Assembly: GCF_026810505.1 (NCBI RefSeq)
Contig: NZ_CP101750.1
Span: 6,579,001-6,643,000, forward strand
DNA from: Streptomyces sp. Je 1-369
Lineage (GTDB): Bacteria; Actinomycetota; Actinomycetes; Streptomycetales; Streptomycetaceae
Length of the DNA: 64,000 nucleotides
Direction: 5' to 3'
In this document: positions 62,060 through 64,000 of the stretch, piece after piece
Layout: each line of letters starts with the position of its first letter
How positions within the stretch are numbered: the stretch's first letter is position 1
Program-made: the position numbers and the translations under genes
The notes under the pieces: model-generated
Seen by the model: the letters and a program-made list of their open reading frames with translations, nothing else
Told to the model about the DNA's origin: nothing
Database searches by the model: none

Positions 62060-62809
62060 GTGACGTCCCTCGACAAGCCGACGGACCACGGGAACGCGCC
62101 GACGGACCACGGAAACGCGGGCCAGGACGCAGATTCCCGGGCCGTGACCGAGGCAGCGCTCTTCGAAGCCTTCGGCGGCGTGCGGGGCATGGTGGAGACG
62201 GTTCTCCCCGGTCTGCTCTTCGTGACGATCTTCACGATCAACAAGGACCTGCACATGTCGGCCATCGCGGCCCTCGCGGTGTCCGTGGTGCTCGTGGTGG
62301 TCCGCCTGGTCATGCGGGACACCGTCAAACACGCCTTCAGCGGTGTCTTCGGGGTCGCCTTCGGCGTGGTCTTCGCGATGATGACCGGCAACGCCAAGGA
62401 CTTCTACCTGCCGGGCATGCTCTACACCCTCGGCCTCGCCCTGGCGTACATGATCACGACCCTCGCGGGCGTGCCGCTGATCGGCCTGATCCTCGGCCCG
62501 GTCTTCAAGGAGAACCTCTCCTGGCGCACCCGCAACCCGGGACGCAAGAAGGCGTACGCGAAGGCCAGTTGGGCCTGGGGCCTGATCCTGCTCGCCAAGT
62601 GCGCGATCCTCTTCCCGCTGTACTGGTGGGCGGACACGACGCAGTTCGGCTGGGTCCTCATCGCCCTGAAGATCCCCCCGTTCCTCCTCGCCGTCTACCT
62701 GACCTGGGTCTTCCTGGCGAAGGCCCCACCGCCGATCGACGTCTTCGCCGAGATGGAAGCGGCGGAGAAGGCGGAGAAGGAGCGCGAACGGGAACGCCGC
62801 GAGGCGTGA
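62060..62809 (+). CDS. DUF3159 membrane protein
   Basis: 249 residues with about five membrane segments. FGGVRGMVETVLPGLLFVTIF, MTGNAKDFYLPGMLYTLG and the conserved RKKAYAKASWAWGLIL, then FPLYW, fit DUF3159. A charged tail ends ERERERREA. An N-terminal duplication (PTDHGNA twice, a 21-bp tandem repeat in the DNA) is probably recent slippage. Function unknown; the position near TrkA genes suggests, but does not prove, a link to ion transport. Confidence 0.87.
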   Translation: MTSLDKPTDHGNAPTDHGNAGQDADSRAVTEAALFEAFGGVRGMVETVLPGLLFVTIFTINKDLHMSAIAALAVSVVLVVVRLVMRDTVKHAFSGVFGVAFGVVFAMMTGNAKDFYLPGMLYTLGLALAYMITTLAGVPLIGLILGPVFKENLSWRTRNPGRKKAYAKASWAWGLILLAKCAILFPLYWWADTTQFGWVLIALKIPPFLLAVYLTWVFLAKAPPPIDVFAEMEAAEKAEKERERERREA

Positions 62810-62835
62810 GAACACGCCCCGAAGGGGCGGCGTTC

Positions 62836-62878
62836 AGGGGCGCGGGGAACTGCGCGCCCAGCCACGACGTACCCGCAG
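62836..62878. repeat. Recurrent Streptomyces intergenic element
   Basis: The stretch beginning AGGGGCGCGGGGAACTGCGC and continuing through CAGCCACGACGTACCCGCAG resembles a short sequence that I recall repeated in many Streptomyces intergenic regions, close to terminators. It lies between a gene end and the terminator at 62891. Confidence 0.5.
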
Positions 62879-62890
62879 CGGACATACGAG

Positions 62891-62926
62891 ATGGGGGGCG
62901 CCCGGCAATCGCCGGGCGCCCCCCAT
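62891..62926. terminator. Terminator between convergent DUF3159 and TrkA genes
   Basis: A perfect 16-bp stem (ATGGGGGGCGCCCGGC and complement) with loop AATC. Likely bidirectional. Confidence 0.9.
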
Positions 62927-62946
62927 CCACGTACAGAGCCCCGGGG

Positions 62947-63615
62947 CTAGCTCTCGCGCCGCACCGAAAGCAGGTCCTCCAACTGCTCCTCCCGCGCCTG
63001 CGCCGCGACGAACAGCAGCTCGTCACCCGCTTCGAGGGAGTCGTCCGCGGTCGGCGCGAGGACGCGCGTACCGCGGATGATCGTGACCAGCGAGGTGTCC
63101 TCGGGCCACTGCACGTCGCCGACCTGCGTGCCCGCGAGGGCCGACTCGGGCGGCAGCGTCAGCTCGACGAGGTTCGCGTCGCCGTGGCTGAAGCGCAGCA
63201 GCCGTACGAGATCGCCGACGCTCACCGCCTCCTCGACGAGCGCGGACATCAGACGCGGCGTGGAGACCGCGACGTCGACGCCCCAGGACTCGTTGAAGAG
63301 CCACTCGTTCTTGGGGTTGTTCACGCGGGCGACGACCCGCGGGACGCCGTACTCCGTCTTGGCGAGCAGCGAGACGACGAGGTTGACCTTGTCGTCGCCG
63401 GTCGCGGCGATCACGACGTTGCAGCGCTGCAACGCGGCCTCGTCGAGGGAGGTGATCTCGCAGGCGTCGGCGAGCAGCCACTCGGCCTGCGGGACGCGCT
63501 CGACCGAGATGGCGGTCGGCGCCTTGTCGATGAGAAGGACCTCATGGCCGTTCTCCAGGAGCTCCCCGGCGATGGAACGTCCCACCGCACCGGCTCCGGC
63601 AATGGCGACCCTCAT
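62947..63615 (-). CDS. TrkA-family potassium channel/uptake regulatory protein
   Basis: 222 residues. The RCK_N Rossmann domain has the NAD-binding GAGAVGRSIAGELLENGHEV (residues 7-26) and the strand VIAATGDDKVNL; the RCK_C domain follows (LVELTLPPESALAGTQVG). Such proteins gate K+ channels or Trk transporters with NAD(H) or nucleotides. ATG 63615 shares a base with the stop of the next (upstream) gene, another TrkA-type protein. This is the CeoB/CeoC arrangement of actinobacteria. Confidence 0.92.
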   Translation of the reverse strand: MRVAIAGAGAVGRSIAGELLENGHEVLLIDKAPTAISVERVPQAEWLLADACEITSLDEAALQRCNVVIAATGDDKVNLVVSLLAKTEYGVPRVVARVNNPKNEWLFNESWGVDVAVSTPRLMSALVEEAVSVGDLVRLLRFSHGDANLVELTLPPESALAGTQVGDVQWPEDTSLVTIIRGTRVLAPTADDSLEAGDELLFVAAQAREEQLEDLLSVRRES

Positions 63616-64000
63616 CAGTGACCGCCCTCCTCGGGGCCTTCGGCGAACGCGGCTTCGACCTTGTCGACCTGGTCGGTGCGCATCATGACGTGCACCAGAT
63701 CGCCTTCTTGCAGGACCGTCTGCGAGGTCGGCAGGACCGCCTCGCCCAGCCGGGTGAGGAAGGCGACGCGTACGCCGGTCTCCTCCTGGAGCTGGCTGAT
63801 CTTGTGTCCGATCCACGCGGGCGACGCGTGCACCTCCGCGAGCTGCACCCCGCCGGTGGGGTCGCGCCACAGCGGCTCGGCGCCGGACGGCAGCAGCCTG
63901 CGCAGCATCTGGTCGGCGGTCCAGCGGACCGTGGCGACCGTGGGGATGCCGAGGCGCTGGTAGACCTCGGCGCGGCGCGGGTCGTAGATGCGGGCCGCGA
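63615..64000 (-). CDS. TrkA-family protein, 5' end outside window
   Basis: The frame runs from the right edge to 63615 and carries IYDPRRAEVYQRLGIPTVA (end of an RCK_N domain) and an RCK_C domain with EVHASPAWIGHKISQLQ. It belongs to the same family as its downstream neighbour, with which it overlaps by one base (TGATG). The ATG at 63908 is internal. Both act on K+ uptake in the usual case. Confidence 0.9.
   Translation of the reverse strand, partial: AARIYDPRRAEVYQRLGIPTVATVRWTADQMLRRLLPSGAEPLWRDPTGGVQLAEVHASPAWIGHKISQLQEETGVRVAFLTRLGEAVLPTSQTVLQEGDLVHVMMRTDQVDKVEAAFAEGPEEGGH

Noticed and set aside
61921..63621. Plus-strand frame of 566 codons
   Set aside because: It spans the OB-fold, DUF3159 and antisense TrkA genes in another frame; all three have clear family signatures.

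Overview
The window is high-GC actinobacterial chromosome and almost certainly Streptomyces. Codon third positions are nearly all G/C and GTG starts are common. The gene content is diagnostic: whiH next to hrdB, cutR-cutS, sepH, the separate topoisomerase IV genes parE and parC, a DUF4193/DUF3093/dut/DUF3710 cluster, and a c-di-AMP riboswitch in front of an M23 peptidase. It is core chromosome with conserved gene order. I see no integrase, transposase, phage, CRISPR array, rRNA or tRNA gene.

Layout. 1-7.3 kb: DUF4192 protein (cut at the left edge), a glycogen-debranching-like protein, an NrtR-type Nudix regulator with its own operator-like repeat, and an ABC-like fusion protein that has lost its ATPase residues. 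7.4-11.7 kb: whiH, hrdB, a secreted trypsin-like protease and a DUF7455 protein. 12-22 kb: parE, a membrane protein/histidine kinase/response regulator operon, a DUF485-symporter pair, and a convergent CitA/DcuS-type two-component system. 21.7-28 kb: sucrase/ferredoxin-like protein behind a possible iron box, an HTH-citrate synthase fusion divergent from a second citrate synthase with a palindrome between them, two small unknowns, and a CobW GTPase. 28-36 kb: parC (minus strand), a paired M16 protease operon, the riboswitch-M23 unit, a GntR regulator and HPr. 36-45 kb: GNAT/acyl-CoA-synthetase fusion, DUF5998, phosphodiesterase-like enzyme, thymidine kinase, VOC protein, rhodanese, sepH. 45-54 kb: a repeat-rich membrane protein, lactone oxidase, MFS transporter, ferrochelatase, inositol monophosphatase family, cutRS. 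54-64 kb: DUF4193, a hypothetical, DUF3093, thioesterase, dut, DUF3710, an ABC ATPase remnant, kdpDE without kdpFABC, OB-fold and DUF3159 proteins, and two TrkA-type proteins (the second cut at the right edge).

Themes. Development and division are represented by whiH, hrdB and sepH. Cell-wall and envelope control appear in the riboswitch-M23 unit and cutRS. Ion and carbon sensing appear in kdpDE, the TrkA pair, the symporter with its sensor pair, HPr/GntR and the citrate synthases. Many convergent gene pairs are separated by long perfect palindromes that look like bidirectional terminators. Several genes lack a Shine-Dalgarno sequence and have a TANNNT box 6-9 nt before the start codon, which suggests leaderless mRNAs.

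The best leads are the catalytically dead ABC-like protein beside whiH, the HTH-citrate synthase fusion with its divergent paralogue and palindrome, the NrtR operator between -35 and -10, the iron-box-like sequence at the sucrase/ferredoxin gene, and the GATCACG repeats around cutRS.
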